DNA of 64,000 nt from Apus apus (lineage: Eukaryota > Chordata > Aves > Apodiformes > Apodidae), in contig NC_067282.1 of assembly GCF_020740795.1 (NCBI RefSeq), forward strand, positions 152,320,858 through 152,384,857. The letters are read 5' to 3'. The stretch's first letter is position 1. Every line of letters starts with the position of its first letter. The position numbers and the translations under genes were made by a program. Shown here in pieces: positions 12,001 to 25,500 of this stretch. The notes below the pieces were generated by a model. That model did no database searches and had not been told where the DNA came from. It saw nothing but the letters and a program-made list of their open reading frames with translations.

Positions 12001-13938
12001 TCTGGTACACCTGTGTCCTTGGCATAGTTGACCAGCAATATGGGGGGCACGAAGAGACCCAAGACCAGGATGAACTTTGAAATAGTGTAAATGATAAACC
12101 CTCGGTTGGAAAAGATACTAAAATCCAGGAGTTTCTTCCCTTTCTTGGGCGGCTTCTTGGCTTTCTGGGCTTTCCTGGTTCCATCAGCGGTGCTGATTCC
12201 CTCCTCTGACTTCCCTCCTATGGGCAGCATCTCCTTGGCTTCGTATTTGTCCTGAGTCTTCTCCATCTTCCGCTTCATGCCCGCATCCAGGGGTCTCATG
12301 ACTGCCCCACAAGTGCAGCAGTTAAGCAGAAGGCCCCCCATGATAAGGAACCCTCCTCGCCAACCAAACTTCTCCAGAAGAACTTGCCCCAGCGGAGAGA
12401 GTGAGGAAAGGAAGACAGGGCTCCCAGCAGCTGCCAGGCCATTGGCAAGAGGCCGACGCTTGTCGAAGTAGGTACCCAGCATGATCAGTGAGGGCTGGAA
12501 GTTCAATGCCATACCCAGACCTGCATGAGGGTGAGAGCCAGGAGGGAGACAGGGAGTGAAATAACACGAGACATGGTTTGCAACACACCAAAAACCGTCC
12601 TCAAGCTATCCTAGTTCTCAAGTCCCATGATGGAATTGATTCATGTGTGGGTGAATCACTGATTCACAAGCCTCTATTCCTTCATGTGGGTGGCTTGCCC
12701 CTGGGGAAGAGGGACGAAAACAGCCTGTCTACCTGGACTGTAGCTGAATCAGGTTACTGTGGCCACATTTAGACAGGACCCGTGCCTTAGAGGGAACTTT
12801 GTCTCCCTCCACTACCACCATATTCCAATGTCACCCCAGCTGCCATGATCACTGGGTATCACTTGCATTTCTTCTGTCCCTTGCCTGTTTAGGTGCAGCA
12901 GATGCATCTCCCACAGGTGTAACATTCAGGACTAGATGCCTCCTGTGAGCAGGTGAGAAGAGGTGAGGGGAGACCTGATGCTAGACCTGGCAATGCTAAG
13001 GGGAGATACAACATGGTCTTATCTCTTCTCCAGGTAAGTCCATCCCTCCCAGCTCCTGAAACACTCACCTGTCAGCACGCCAGCTGTCAGATAAAGCTCA
13101 ATGATATTGGTGGTAAAAGATGCCAGGATCATGCCAGCAGAAGCTAGCAGCCCACCGATGAGCATCACAGGCCGGCAGCCAAACTGGTTCACCATGATGC
13201 TGCATACTGGTCCTGGGAGGAAGCAGAGGAGACCGAGTAGGAGACGAGGAGACAGGACAGCCTGGAAGGGGCAGCCTGCCTAAGCGGGGCACCCAGGGAA
13301 GATGAAAAACTACAGAGGGAGATCACTGGCTGGCTGCTTAGATCCACAGCTCTTGGTTCTGGCCAAGGGAGAGAGGCCTCAGTGTGGAGGCCTTTGTTTT
13401 GCCCAGCCTTCAGCCCCCTGTTTCCAAGAAGGAGCTTAGTGGGATAGGGACAGTGCTTCAGCAGTGGAAGCAAACCATGTTAACTGGCTGAGGCAGGTGG
13501 GTTGACTCCTGATGTCTCCTGGGGCAGAGGAGACAGGGACATGAAATCCAGCACACTTCTAGAAGAAAAGTGGTGGGACAATTGTATTCTGCATGTTGAT
13601 TCATGACTGGGCCACTGAACATGAGGAGAGCCCATGGAGACAGGATCTGGGCCCATAGCTGGGCAGGAAAGGCACAAGATGGGGAGGGGGAAGTGTATCC
13701 AAGCATCACCTGTCCCATAGAGCATGGCCAGCATGATGGAAGAGATCCAGGCTGTGTCACTGTAGCCCACATGGAAATCTTTCATGAGCTCCTTGAAGTA
13801 GACACTGACAGCTTTCGGGAAGGCATAGGAGAAGCCGGTGATCACAAAGCAGCCAAAGAGCACGATCCAGCCCCAGCCACCATCTGGGGGCTTCACAGGA
13901 GCTGGGAGCTGCCCTTCTTCTGGGTCAGCTCTCCCCAT
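9094..13938 (-). CDS. SLC16A8: Monocarboxylate transporter 3 (MCT3), complete coding region
   Basis: Proton-linked lactate transporter of the major facilitator superfamily. In birds and mammals it sits in the basolateral membrane of the retinal pigment epithelium and moves lactate away from the outer retina. Coding exons (minus) are 13938-13710, 13212-13069, 12520-11657 and 9488-9094: 1632 nt, 543 aa plus stop, close to chicken MCT3. All introns are GT-AG, and each splits a Gly codon after its first base. The conserved MCT motif DGGWGW is at residues 19-24, and [16 protein letters not shown] begins at residue 142, with Arg/Lys pairs intact. Exon 12520-11657 holds most of the twelve membrane segments and the lysine-rich central loop (KKPPKKGKK). 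The last exon gives the final segment and a long acidic cytoplasmic tail ending VERDSF. The ATG has A at -3 and G at +4; an acceptor AG at 13948-13947 places 8 nt of 5' UTR in the same exon. Neighbour PICK1 is convergent and BAIAP2L2 is tandem. Confidence 0.97.
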
Positions 13939-13946
13939 CGTCTAGT

Positions 13947-16900
13947 CTGGGAGGGGAAAAGCTGAGAGGAGGTAGGGCAGAGAGAGAGAAATCTCCAATT
14001 GCTGCAAGAAGAGAAGAGCAGAGCAAATATTCACCACAAGGTTTTTCTCCATGCTCACCATCTGAGAGCCTCACTGGGGGACCACGTAATCTCTCTGCAC
14101 CTTAATCCTCTTCAAGGTGAGATTTCTTCAGGGTGTGAGGTCAAGCAACAGCTGGGCAGAGGTGGAAAGATTCCCCTGAGCTCGGGGCAGCCCATAGCTC
14201 CTTGGCCTCTGGTAAGAGACAGCTGAGCAAGGTCACGGCATCCAGCTGAGACTGGAGAGCTGCATCTGATGCAGTGGGGCACCAGGGTCTCTAGCACCCC
14301 CTTTGCTCCATATCCAGCCTTGTCTGCAGGCTGGTGCAGGGTGACAGCCAGCAAGGTGAACCCCTCCCAGCTCCCAAGATTTTCCTTTGAGCCTCTCCCG
14401 TCCTGCTCTGCTCTAGCTGTAAGCCTGCCAGGACCTGCCCTGCTACAGACTGCTCCAGCAATAGGGCAGAGGAGGTCCATTAACCCCATGGTGCTTTCCT
14501 CTGGGAGGACTCTGTGCACAGCCCTCTCCCTTGTCCCCCTTTCCCTGCTGTGAGGGGTCAGATTTGGGAAATGGGTGAAGGGGGAGAGCACTGCAGACCA
14601 GTGGTTATTTACATGCCAGAGAGATTAAGGCTCTGTACCTCCACAGAAAGGCTGGAACAAAGCATAAGGAGGGAGAAGGAGGGAATTAGAGGGGGTATCT
14701 TGTGAGTTGCTCTTGGATTCTTAAGCTGCCCAAGAATTTTGCTCCACTTGGCTGCTGTGGGCATGTTTTTCTCATTTCTCCCCTAGGCACCACGTTTCTG
14801 CCATACCCCTTCCAGCACCACTGGCCTCAGTTTCTTGGCCAGCCAGGCTTATTTTCACACCTCTATACAAAAACATCACTGGTCTTTGAGGATAGATGCT
14901 CCTGGGTAGCATCAGACAGGCGTTACAAAGCAGACGGGCTTTCCCCATGTCTGAACTGGGATTCAACAGGTCCAGTTTGCTCTGTCACCATTCTGCTGTC
15001 AGTTCACCCCCAGTGTGGTCCTCTCTCCTCCCATCTCCCTTGGCTGGAAGACTATGAGGTGGCAGTAATGTTCCTATCCCTTGGTACTGGCAGTTGTGGG
15101 AAATGCCAGCAATCACATGCTGACTGGAGACTGCCGAGGGGACAAAAACACTCCTATGGATGATGGGAAGTGCTCTGAGAGGGGTCTGGAACCATAGTTT
15201 AGGGGGTGCTGGAGAAGCAACTTGCAAGACAAGAGAGCTAGGAGAGTTCTGAGGCCCTCCACAAAGGACAAAGCACCTGTACCCACAGTGCATCAACATG
15301 AGGAGGCACAAAATTATCTTGGCCAGTTGGTTTTAGCCAGGTGCTTAAGCCAAGGTGGGAGGAGGAAGGGTGGGATCAATCAGCCACCCACAGCAGTCTT
15401 TCTCCTTCCCCACCCTGGGGGACCCTTGCTCCTGAAAACACTTGAGGGTTTTTATGGCGTCTGCCACCCCTACAGGTCCCTACAGCAGAGATCCCCCAAC
15501 TTTCAGGACCCCATCAGCTGTGAAAAAAAGTGAGCAGAATCTGGCTCTGAGTGTGGATTGTGCCATTGTGCCCATTCTTGTGGATGGACATAACTGAACA
15601 GCTTTCAGGTTGAAGCACAGGGGCCAGCCCAGGCTACTCCAATCTCTTCCCTCCAGCTCAGGTCTCAGGGGCTGTGACAAGGGGCAGAGGCATGAACTGA
15701 GAATGGAGTGCTATAAATACATTTTTCAAGGTGAAGAATCATGGCAAGAAAGGAAAGATTCAATATACACTCTCCAGCCAGCCATACCTTCCCCTTCATA
15801 GCCTCTCTGATATTACCTGGGTCACTGGCACCAGGCCAGCCAGAATAAACAGGCTGCCATCACCCACCTGCTTCTCCTCTCCCATCTCCACCTGACTGAC
15901 AAGCTAGGTACAGCTGTACAAAAAGTGGCCTGCAGCCAAATTGCAAAGATTTCTCAATCCGTGCTGCTGCTTCACCACTGCACCACCTGCTGCAAATTGG
16001 TGCCTCTAATAAGAGCAACTGACACCAAACACACCCTGAGCCTTTTTATCCAAGCCCCTCTCTCCCAGCCTCTAGTTCTTATTTTGCACTACAGAACAAG
16101 TTCATCAATCAGACCATTGCAACTGCTCTTTTTCTTTCTTTTTTTCTCCTCCAGCTTCCTAGTAAGAAAATATTGGTCCATCTATGGTGTGGTCTTCAGA
16201 GACTGTAGCAGTGCCTATCAATGATCAATCAATGGTGGCTGATTTTAAACAGCATATTAGACAAATATCCATCAGTACTGTTGGAGTCTGGGCCTGGATG
16301 GGTACCCCTGCGGGAGACGCTTGCTGCTGCAGAACTGTAAAGCAAGACAGGCATGAAGGAGCTTTTTACCTGTCTGCAGACAGAAGCTGGCTGAAAAAGA
16401 TGAGGTGCTCCAGTGGAGCTCACCTGCAGAGATGCCTCCAAAGCCAATATGCTGTAACCCAGTGTTGCTGGATATTTATCTCAGCTCTGAGCCAGGCATT
16501 TCAGAGCTGCCTTGTTCATAATAACACCTCAGCACATAAGCTGGCTCTCCTGCTCATGTCTCTGCACAGTGGTCACACTGTGTGCCCTTCACGCCCTCTA
16601 CAGCTTGCTATTCTTTTCTCCTCAGTTAAGGAGCTTTATTCACAGGTAAAAATACCACACGTAAGTTCACATGCACCTAAAAGCTCATCAGCATGGGCAC
16701 CTGCTCTTCCCCGTGCGTCAGGGGCAGGTGGGACAGAGCCTAGCTGCAGGTGGGTGCCAGGAGAAGACTTGCACTGACACCAGCAGTCACCAGCCTGGGC
16801 TAGGAGAGGGAAGGCCACAGCAGTTTCAGCCACGGCTTCCAGTCTCTGGAGTCACACAGAGCAGGCAGCAAAGCCCTGCAGTGCCAGGCAAGCTGCACCC

Positions 16901-17124
16901 AGGAGGGCCCACGCAAACGCTCCTTTTGCCTCCACATACCACAGACGTGGTGGGGCTTGGTTTATGAAATGCAATGGCCACAATTCATGACGCCAGCCTC
17001 CCCAGCCCACAGACAACACCTGGGAAAGCATTCATGAGACAGATGAATGAGTGCAGGGCTGGGTGGGATGAGCTGTCCTGTCGGCAGCCGGTGCCAGGAT
17101 GCAAGCGCAGCCTCCGCGCCACTC
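13947..17124 (-). other. SLC16A8: Probable first intron of SLC16A8
   Basis: If the candidate untranslated exon ending at 17127 is right, this 3.2-kb stretch is the intron between it and the coding exon whose acceptor is at 13948-13947. It contains no family-like reading frame, no recognised repeat and no RNA gene. A homopyrimidine-rich patch lies near 16120-16155. Confidence 0.5.
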
Positions 17125-17126
17125 AC

Positions 17127-17200
17127 CTGCGCAACCGAGCGACGACCTCCCGAGCGCAGGCTGAGCCCCCGAGGGCTAAGCAGACCTGTCCACAGTGCTC
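17127..17200 (-). other. SLC16A8: Candidate untranslated first exon of SLC16A8
   Basis: On the minus strand a near-perfect splice donor (GCGCAG, then GTGAGTGG; GT at 17126-17125) closes a short CpG-rich patch (roughly 17085-17170). It lies 3.2 kb upstream of the SLC16A8 acceptor at 13948-13947. The coding exon needs an upstream 5' exon, and this is the best donor I saw. The transcription start is not defined, so 17200 is only a nominal edge. Two OTX/CRX-type TAATCC cores lie upstream at 17385-17390 and 17682-17687. This would fit a pigment-epithelium promoter, but such hexamers are common. Confidence 0.4.
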
Positions 17201-18844
17201 CCTTCTCCCTCTGGCTGGCACTACACAGCTCTGGACCAGGGTGCCCGGTTAGATGGTCCCGCTGGCACTTTGCTCCATGGTGAACACGCAGTCAGCCGGG
17301 CACAGGGCGATGTCTGCAGGGATCCAGTGCCCGTCGAGTGGCCCCGCTCCTTCTCTCAGGGCAACCGTGTCCTCTCTGGAGGGCTAATCCCCCTCTCAGC
17401 CTGTTTTCCTCCGACTCCAATGCTGCCCAGCAAAGCCACCTGTGGCCAATCCGGGGGGGGACGGGACACCCCACGCAGGGGGTCCCCTTCACCTACTGTG
17501 GGTGCAGGTAGTGCCTGCTCCACAGCACTCCCAGTGTGGATGTGGGTCAGCAGCTGCTTGTGGTTTCAGGTCGGCAGAGCCCGGCGGGTGCTGAGCGGGC
17601 AGAAAGCACTTCTCCACTTTTAAGAGGCTTTTCCAGCCAATGGGGAGGAGGTGGCTGCCTGCCGTGGCCCGAATCCCCCAGTAATCCCACTGCCCAGGGG
17701 CTCCTTGCCTTTCCCTCCAGCAGGGCAGGGTGGCAGGGGGCAGATTTGGAGGGGCTGAGGCAGGAGGAAGCCAGGGGGAAGCTGGGGGTGCTGGTGATGG
17801 CTCCAGCCAGGAGGGAGGGGGGCTGGAGAGGGGAGCAGAGGGGCATGAGAGCAAGGGTGCATGTTTCAGTAAGGGGCACAGTGGGGGAGGGGGCTGCTTT
17901 GGAAGCCCCCCACCACTTCCTCTGTCACCAGCCAGAAGGATGGAGAAGTGCTGGCCTGGTTCCGCCGGGCATGTGCCCAGCAGAGAGCGAAGACAAGGTG
18001 GAGCAGATGAAGAATCACTGCTGTCCATGGCTCAAAGGGTGGGATCCAGCCCACCCCTGGCAGCTCACCAACAACCCCCCACAAAAATGAAATCCCTCAG
18101 TAGCTGCCACCCGGTAAGGGGCTCTGGTAGGGGCCAGGGACAAGCCAGTCTCCAGCCATGGATGGGGGAACCCATTTTACTTCCACAGAGGGTGCTGGGG
18201 ATCATCCCAGGTGGGATTTTGGGGAGGTGGGAGAGAAAGACCCAGGCTGTAAACTCCCAAAGCACCTCAGCCCCCACTGCTGTGCCTGGTGGCAAGGCAG
18301 GGGGAGCTGCAGGGGCTTTGCAGTGCTCGCAGCCAGGGTTTAATTTCTATTAATAAGGCTAATCAGCTAAAGCCCTGGCTGGTGCTCACACTCCCTCCCT
18401 CACTGACTCTCCCTTTGGCCCCGATGGTGGGGCCAGGCCAGTGAGGCACCCACAAGCCCCAGCAGGTCCCTGGGGGAGCATTTGCCCCCCACACCGAGCT
18501 GTCCCATGGCACCCCTGGGGCTCACAGCCTGAGCCAGGAGAAGATGGCCACCATGCCTTGTTCTCCTGGGTAAGGCTGCCTGCACATGGTGGCTGGGAAG
18601 TGGGGGCTTGCTGCCCTCCAGCAGAAGGATGACTTGAGGGGACCCATGCAGCCCACCTGGTGCCCTCCTTGTCTGCCTTGGCCCCCTGGGCTGGTGGTTG
18701 CCCTAGCTGGAGCCATGGCACTGAAGCATTTGATGCCATAACCGTGGGCAGCCATCATGGCTCCAGTGCCAGCGGGGACCCCGCATTCTGACCCTGCTGT
18801 GTTCTCTGACTGAGGCAATGTCCTGGCCATTGGGACAGCTATGG
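17201..18844. other. Intergenic spacer, SLC16A8 promoter side / BAIAP2L2 3' side
   Basis: GC-rich non-coding sequence. The + strand is markedly G/purine-rich between about 17705 and 17840. Open frames here show no domain or conserved-family sequence. It probably includes the SLC16A8 promoter and the end of the BAIAP2L2 transcript. Confidence 0.5.
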
Positions 18845-19572
18845 AAGCAGCATTCTCCATTTTATTAAAAAAAAACCAACAACCCACAAATCTTTTCTGC
18901 AGGACAATAGGCAAAGGAGCAGGACAGAAGTGCTGGGCACTGTCACCCACCCCCACCTTGCCCTAGAGCTGCCCAGTGAGGGAAGGGGCTGCACTGGGGG
19001 CAAGAAGAGGCAGATGCTGCTACAGATGGGCACCAATGGCCAAAGGGTGTGAGAGCAGAGAGCTGTGTGCTGCAGATCCCACCAGCTGGCCCATGTCACT
19101 GGATGCCTTCTTGTGGCCTCCTCCCTTTGGAATTCACTCTTCTGGTAGCAAAGCGACTGTTTGGTGAATGTCCTCTCTGCCCACAGCAGAGCCAGCAAAG
19201 CTTCACCTTCCTCATCCTGCTAGCACTGCCCGATGCTGCAGATGATCTTATCCATCAGTCCCTCCACCTCACAGACCAGCAGCATCCTCCCCTCCAGGCC
19301 ACCAGCACCAGTACCACCAGACTTCTCCCTCTCAAGAACAGCAACATCACACGGGGAGGGGGCACAGGGGACAAGCCAAAAAGAGCAGCCGGGATCGGCT
19401 GCTGCCGGACAGGCAGGCAAGATGTGTCCCCATCACCCGGAGGGAAGGCAGGGGAAAAGAGAAGTTACTGCATGAGTGGTAGCATGAGATAGCTGCCCAG
19501 CTGGGGGTCACAGCCTGTCACTCATATGCCTCCCCCTTCCCTGCTGAAATCCTCTGCCACCTGCAGCCCCCC
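18845..19572 (-). other. BAIAP2L2: BAIAP2L2 3' UTR (probable)
   Basis: Sequence between the BAIAP2L2 stop at 19573-19575 and the minus-strand poly(A) signal at 18866-18861. Nothing else is recognised in it. Length of about 0.7 kb is inferred from the signal position only. Confidence 0.55.
18861..18866 (-). terminator. BAIAP2L2: Poly(A) signal, BAIAP2L2
   Basis: AATAAA on the minus strand (TTTATT on +), 0.7 kb past the BAIAP2L2 stop. It is preceded on the minus strand by an A/T run and is the first canonical hexamer I see after the stop. Confidence 0.55.
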
Positions 19573-22500
19573 TCATCGGATGATGGGTGCCGAGCGGTCG
19601 TTGGTGACTGTGGGACGCAGCTTGACCGTGGCAAAGGGGTTGGTACCTCTGGAAGGAGAAAGGAAACAGGCAACCATCAGGAAATCTGCCAAGACCACAT
19701 AGGGGCCCTGCTGACCAAGCAAAGGCTCTTTAGTCCTACTGAAGAGCCACCTCCATGCCAAGAAGGAAAGTGCAGAAAAGCTGGCTGCTGCCGAGTATAT
19801 TTTCTCCACCCTTAACACAATCTGCTGCAGGCTCCCATGCAATTCCCCTCAGGCTCTCCTCAGAGATTTTCATCCTTCCTCTTCCATAGGATGAAGAAGT
19901 GACACTAGCATAAGGCTGTCCCTTGCAGTAGCACTCTACATGTGGCCCCTTGCCCTTTGAGCAAGGAGTCAGGGAGCAGAAAGAGGCCACAGCACCATGC
20001 CAGAAACATGGAGACACCAACCCAGCTGCAGGGAAAAGGAAAGCAGGGACTTATGGCAAGTTTTGTCTCCATGGACATGAGTCATCAAAGCTAAAATCCA
20101 CATCCCCTGTGCCTCAGTCCTTTCTGAGCAGGCAGAGCTGCACAGATCAAGTAGCTCCACACTCAGGCTGTGAGTTGCTATTGTGGCTCTTCTAAAATGG
20201 ATTAGAAGGAGCATGCAGGCCTGACCACCTGCTCAGGGTACTCGGGCCCTACCTCCTATCACCAGAGATAGGAGAGAGCCTTCCCACTCAGCCAGAATGT
20301 CCTGGAAGGTGGGTTGTGCATCGCTTTCCTCCAGACACTTCCCTGTCCCTCCCACATTTGATAATCTAAAAGATTAAATAATACTAGTATTGTAATAATG
20401 CCCCTGCCCCCCCAGTAAAAAGATTCCAGAGCAGAGCTCCATGCCTCACTCACCGTGGGAAGAGTTCAGGGGGCTGGTCAAAAGCTCCTGATTTCTGCAG
20501 TGAAAAGAAAGGCAGCAGTGAGCGATCCAGGGCAGGGAAGGGAATGGTGAGAAAAGAGGGGCTGGAAACACCACACACATGGAGGAAGATTTCACAAGAC
20601 ACTTAAGTGATTTAGGAGCCCAAGTCCTATTAACAGGGCTCTGACTTCTTATTCATTAAAACTTTCCATAGTCCCACAAATAACACCCTGATTTCTGTGG
20701 TGGGGGTTGTTCCAACACCACAGGTTCCCTGTTCCACTAGGACACCTCCCTTTGTCTTGGGGAAGAAAGGAGAGGCCTCAGATCCCCACATGTCATGTCT
20801 GAGGAGCACAGCAAACAGTGACAGTCTGAGCTACATTTCACCCTGCCAGCACAGCCAGAGATGCCCTCCTCACATTGCCCATACACCCTGGCAAAGAGCT
20901 CATCAACCTTGTCTTTGCATGCTTTCTGCACCCATGGCAAACTCAAGAGCCGTAGTGCTGTGCCCTACCCTACATCACATACTGCTTAAATGTGGACCAG
21001 CCTGATGAGGAAAGATGGACCTAGGCCCTCTGACCCTTATTCTTGGCCAGTAGAAAATGAGGGTTCAGTGCAAACTGGCCTGCTACAGTACACCAGTTCT
21101 TGTAGCTGTAGCCATGTGTGACTGGGAAATCAAACATGCACCCATTTGCTGCTGGCTCAACTGAAGGATGTATTGGGCAGAAGCCCAGAGCAAGGCTGAC
21201 TTTTCAAAACCTCTAATGAAGTTCAATTTCTCTGCCATGGTACTCTAAATATTCTACTTGGTTAATTCATGCTCAGTCCCAGGCCTATCCCTATACCTTA
21301 GACCTCAGACTTGGATGGAAACCAGTGACCCAGAGGGGAAGATTGGCTGCAGAGTCTGTTCCCCTCTGTGTTGTGCAGCCTGAGGCTCTCTGAAACCACA
21401 GAGCAGGACATGAAGTGAAAAAAAAGAGTAATGACATGTTAATTTTTCCAGTTCTTTGAGCCATCCAGTTGCTTGCAACCTTGCACTGGCCTGGAACCAG
21501 TGACCAGAGATGAGGTTTCCCAGCCTCCTATGAGGCTGAGCAAGTAAACACCCTACAGGCAACATGGTCCTTCCCTCCCTCAAGTCCTCAACTTCAGCTG
21601 TACTCAGCTTGAACTTTGACTGTCCTCATCAGTCAATTCTCCACAGCTGGAAGCAGTGATAAGTGGGGACAGCTGTCACTTTAACCCAATCCTTGTTTGA
21701 ATGTAGAAGAGGAGCCCTACAAAACTCCTCTCCATTCTCTGAAAGGAGAAGGAGGATGGCATCTCTGTTAGCTGGTCACCCACTCCCAGCCCAGCCTGAT
21801 CATTCCATGGTCCTACTATTAGCAGAAAGAGGTGCTGCCCTGGAGCCACCAGAAATCAGGCTGGGAGGTCATGGAGAAAAGGACTGAACTGAAGGGTCCC
21901 TGGTGAGCAAAAAGAGAGAGAAATGAGGAGGGCAGGTGCAGAAAAGCAGTCCCCTGGGGAAGCAAAGCCAGGCACTGAGTATCTGCACACACAAGGCTGA
22001 CTGGAAGTGGCCACCAGGACATGGCAAACAGACTGGGTGAGAAAGGCCAGTGCAGGACCCCTTGGCTCAGGAAGGAAGGAGGTCACACACCAACATCTGG
22101 AAGGTGTTTTTCTTTCTCAACAGGCCAATGTAGAAAATACATGGCTTGGGGGATGAAAGTCAGATGTGGTCCACTCCACACACATGCACAGCAGGCATTC
22201 CTCTTGCACTCACCTTGGAGACAGAGCTGACTGGGGTGGCTTTCCCACCCTGGTGACTGCTGGTCCCCACTGAGAGGGGAGGTGGGTTCGGCAAACTGGG
22301 CTGGGCAGAGGCAGGCCAGTAATTGCTGGAAGTAGGAGTGCTGGGATGGTCCAGGATGTTATCCATACTGTGACTGCCTCGCAGTGGGAAGGATCTGAGC
22401 AAGAGAAGAAGACAGCGAAGGGAGAGTCAAAGAGCAAAGAATAGGGAGCAGCAGAGGTGCTGGCCACAACACGTGTCTATGGGTCGTGTCTAGAGAGAGT

Positions 22501-25500
22501 ACATATGGCTTGCCCTGGCCCAGTCACAAGTGCTTTTGAGAAGATATTGCACATGTTAGGGGAGCCATCTAGGGTAAGCCTGAGAGATCTCTGAGCACAG
22601 CAAGGCTCTCAGCTCCAGCAGGGGAGCACTGCAGCTCTCCATATGGCACAACCCCAAACAGGTACCCCTCCGGTGTTAGTGACCTACCAGGAGCCACCCC
22701 AGCTCTTGCCTGGTCGATTGCTCTCCTGTTACCTGGTGGCTGGCTCCTCCATCTCCCTGGCATCCTCCAGAGGCTTGACGTAAGCTTCGGGGAACCAGCC
22801 ACATCTAGAGCATAGGAACAGAGACAAATGAGGTCCAGGCAACCATGGTGTGTGGTTCCTCAGATCCAGCTGCCCAGCCTCAAGATCTATTGTGCATCCC
22901 ATGCACCAACCAAGCTGCTGCTGCTGCTGCCACGTGTGAGAGGGTTTCTGCACATCTTTCACTTCTAGGTGGGGCACAGGGTTACTGTGAGGCAGTCCTT
23001 GAGCTTGGACCAAATTAGCTTATCTCAGAGGCTGTGCAAAACACCTGCTACCAGAAGCAACACTGGTGCAATCCAGGAGGAGGCTCTCTGACTGAGCATG
23101 GTCTCCAAGGCCAGCACATAAGGAAGCTGTGGAAATCCCTTCTCTTCAGGGCAAAGCAGCTCCGCTCCAGAACCCCCACCCAAAAAGAAAGGCGCTGTTT
23201 TTGCTCATCTCGCATCTGAGTGTGAGCTTCCCGGCAGAGCGGGGTGCAGGGGTGTTCTTGTGGGGCAGGACAGGCTGCGCACACAGCAGTGCCACGGGGA
23301 GGACTCCAGCCAGCGCGGGGTGAGACACGCCGGGCCTCTCGGGCGACTCCAGCAGCTCGTGGCCCTGGGCTGGGTCCCATGACAGGAGCCACTCAGCCAC
23401 GCAAGCTGGGAGGGGGTCTCTGCATCCCCGGCTCTTCGACTCAAAGCCCCTGGAGCTTTGTCAGGCAGCTCAACCGCGCTCAGCCTGCCCCACCACATCT
23501 CCTCAGCTTGCAGGGCCCCCGTGCGAGGCACAGCCCATGGCTCAGGGCACGGCGACATCCCACCCAGATGGCGGGTGAGGCACAGCGCCCAGGCCACGCC
23601 AGGAGGAGACGGGGGGGGGGAGACAATTTCAGGCTGAATCCTCCTACACCAGCCTGCCAGGCCCACCCGCGGCGCGGAGGTCACGTACATGGAGGAGCCC
23701 TCCAGCTTGCCATAGAGCCAGCCGTTCTGGGCCTCCGGCATCAGCACCGTGATGACGTCCCCGGGGTCAAACCGCAGCAGGGTCCGGTTGGCGCCCATCG
23801 AGTGGGACGCGATAGCCTGCACCCTGGCCGTGCCGCTCCTCCTCCTGCCCTCGCTGCTGCCGCTGGCCTCGCCGAAGGAACCCGAGCGGGAGCTGCGGCC
23901 AGTAGGGAGCAAACCTGCAGGGGGGCAGCAGGGGGGTTCGGCTGGGGTCTCCTGCGAGACACACCCTGCCTCAGAGGGACCGGCGCTTCCCTGGTCAAAT
24001 GCTTATCCTAGGGGAGTCGGTGGCCTTTCTCTGCAGGGCGTACCACGGGAAAGGGTAAAACACTCATCTGGCACGGGAAAATCTACTCCAGCTGAAGCCA
24101 CTTGCTTTGCACCATGTCCTCTTTGGCCAGATGTCTGGGGCACAGTTACTGGCTGCTCAATGACTGGCTGATGTCTCTCTTTCCAACCCCGCTAAAGCAA
24201 CTGAGAATTTGGGTCTTTTTCCTCTCCCCCTGCCCTTTTTTTTTTTTTTTTTTTTTGTATTCTTTAAACATTTCAAGCAAAACTTATCAGGAAGGAAAAG
24301 CAGGTGAGACATGAGGTAACTGGCTAGGTTTTGTAGGGCAGGGTAGTATTTAATCTGCTAGCACAAGGGAAGGTGCATTACCAAACTGATAACTCCAGTC
24401 AGAACCAGCCCTCGTGGTTCAAGGAGCCTTGAAAATTGCACACCTGTGGGTTCCCCATCCTCACATGGACAGCCAGGAAACCTGGTCTTGTCCTGGATGG
24501 ACCCTACTCTGAAGGTTGCGCTCAACCTCTGCTTCACTCAGCCTTGCGCTCCCCAGCTCCCATATGCACTCTCCTCTCACCTCAGAAAGTGGCTGAGGAC
24601 CAGTGGCCTGATACAGTGGGGAGCCCTCCCCAAACCCAGCCCCATTCCCAGAGGGGCCCAACCACTCTGTCTCCCCACAGCATTGCTCCCAGACATGGGA
24701 CATACTGGCTGATGGTGTCCTCCGCAGCAGCCGCCTGGGGGTCTCTGGTTGAGGAGACTGTCTCATTTCTGGAGGATCTGGAGAGAAGATGCTGGATCTG
24801 CTCCCAGTCATGGGAGCAGCAAAGTCCCCAAGGGGTCTCTGGGGCTGTTGGAAGGAAAGGAGGCTGAATCCACAGAGGCTGCATCGAGCAGGAGGTGCTC
24901 CAAAGAGGCACCCAGTCCCTCTCAAAAAGCCAAACCCAGTACATTCCCTCATGGCAGCCAATATACACGCTTCCCTTCATCTTGGCCAGGAAAAACTACG
25001 CAAGCTGGACAAGGCAGCAAGTACCACAGTCAGCCAAGGACTGGCCTTGCCCTGCAAGCCTGAAAGGGGCAGCTGCAGCCTCAGCACTGCGGAGGCAGAG
25101 GCTGCCTGTGGGCTCCTCACCATCTCGAGGTGGCTGGGGGTGAGCCGGCCCGACGGATACCCCTGGCTGTGGGAGGCGGTGAGAAGCCCCTGCGAGTGGC
25201 TGTTTGCGGGGTTGCGGCTGGCATCCAGCTGCTCCTTCCACTGTGGAGCCTTGGTCTGGATCACACCCCGGGCCTGGGGAGAGAGGAGAAGAGGGGGTGA
25301 TGGACGGGGTAGAACAGCTACTGAGGGAGCTGACGGCTGCCGTGTGCATTAGATGAGAGACCAGATACTCCCACAATGATGGGAATGGCTAAACAGAGCC
25401 CTGCAGGAGTGACTTTCTAGGATGGCACCCTCCAGCAGAGATCCTATGGTCCTAATGACCCTGCCATAAACACCTACATCACCTTTCCCTCTCCCATTGC

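Noticed and set aside
11310-12080. 256-codon + strand frame over SLC16A8
   Set aside because: Antisense shadow of the large MCT3 exon 12520-11657; no independent family resemblance.
17730-18353. 207-codon + strand open frame between SLC16A8 and BAIAP2L2
   Set aside because: Gly/Glu-rich translation of a purine-rich tract, with no domain and no compatible splice sites noticed.
23244-24011. 255-codon + strand frame over the BAIAP2L2 SH3 exon
   Set aside because: Antisense shadow of exon 23914-23689 and flanking GC-rich intron.
24236-24256. Poly(T) run as evidence of a processed pseudogene or SINE
   Set aside because: No element body or target-site duplication is seen on either side.
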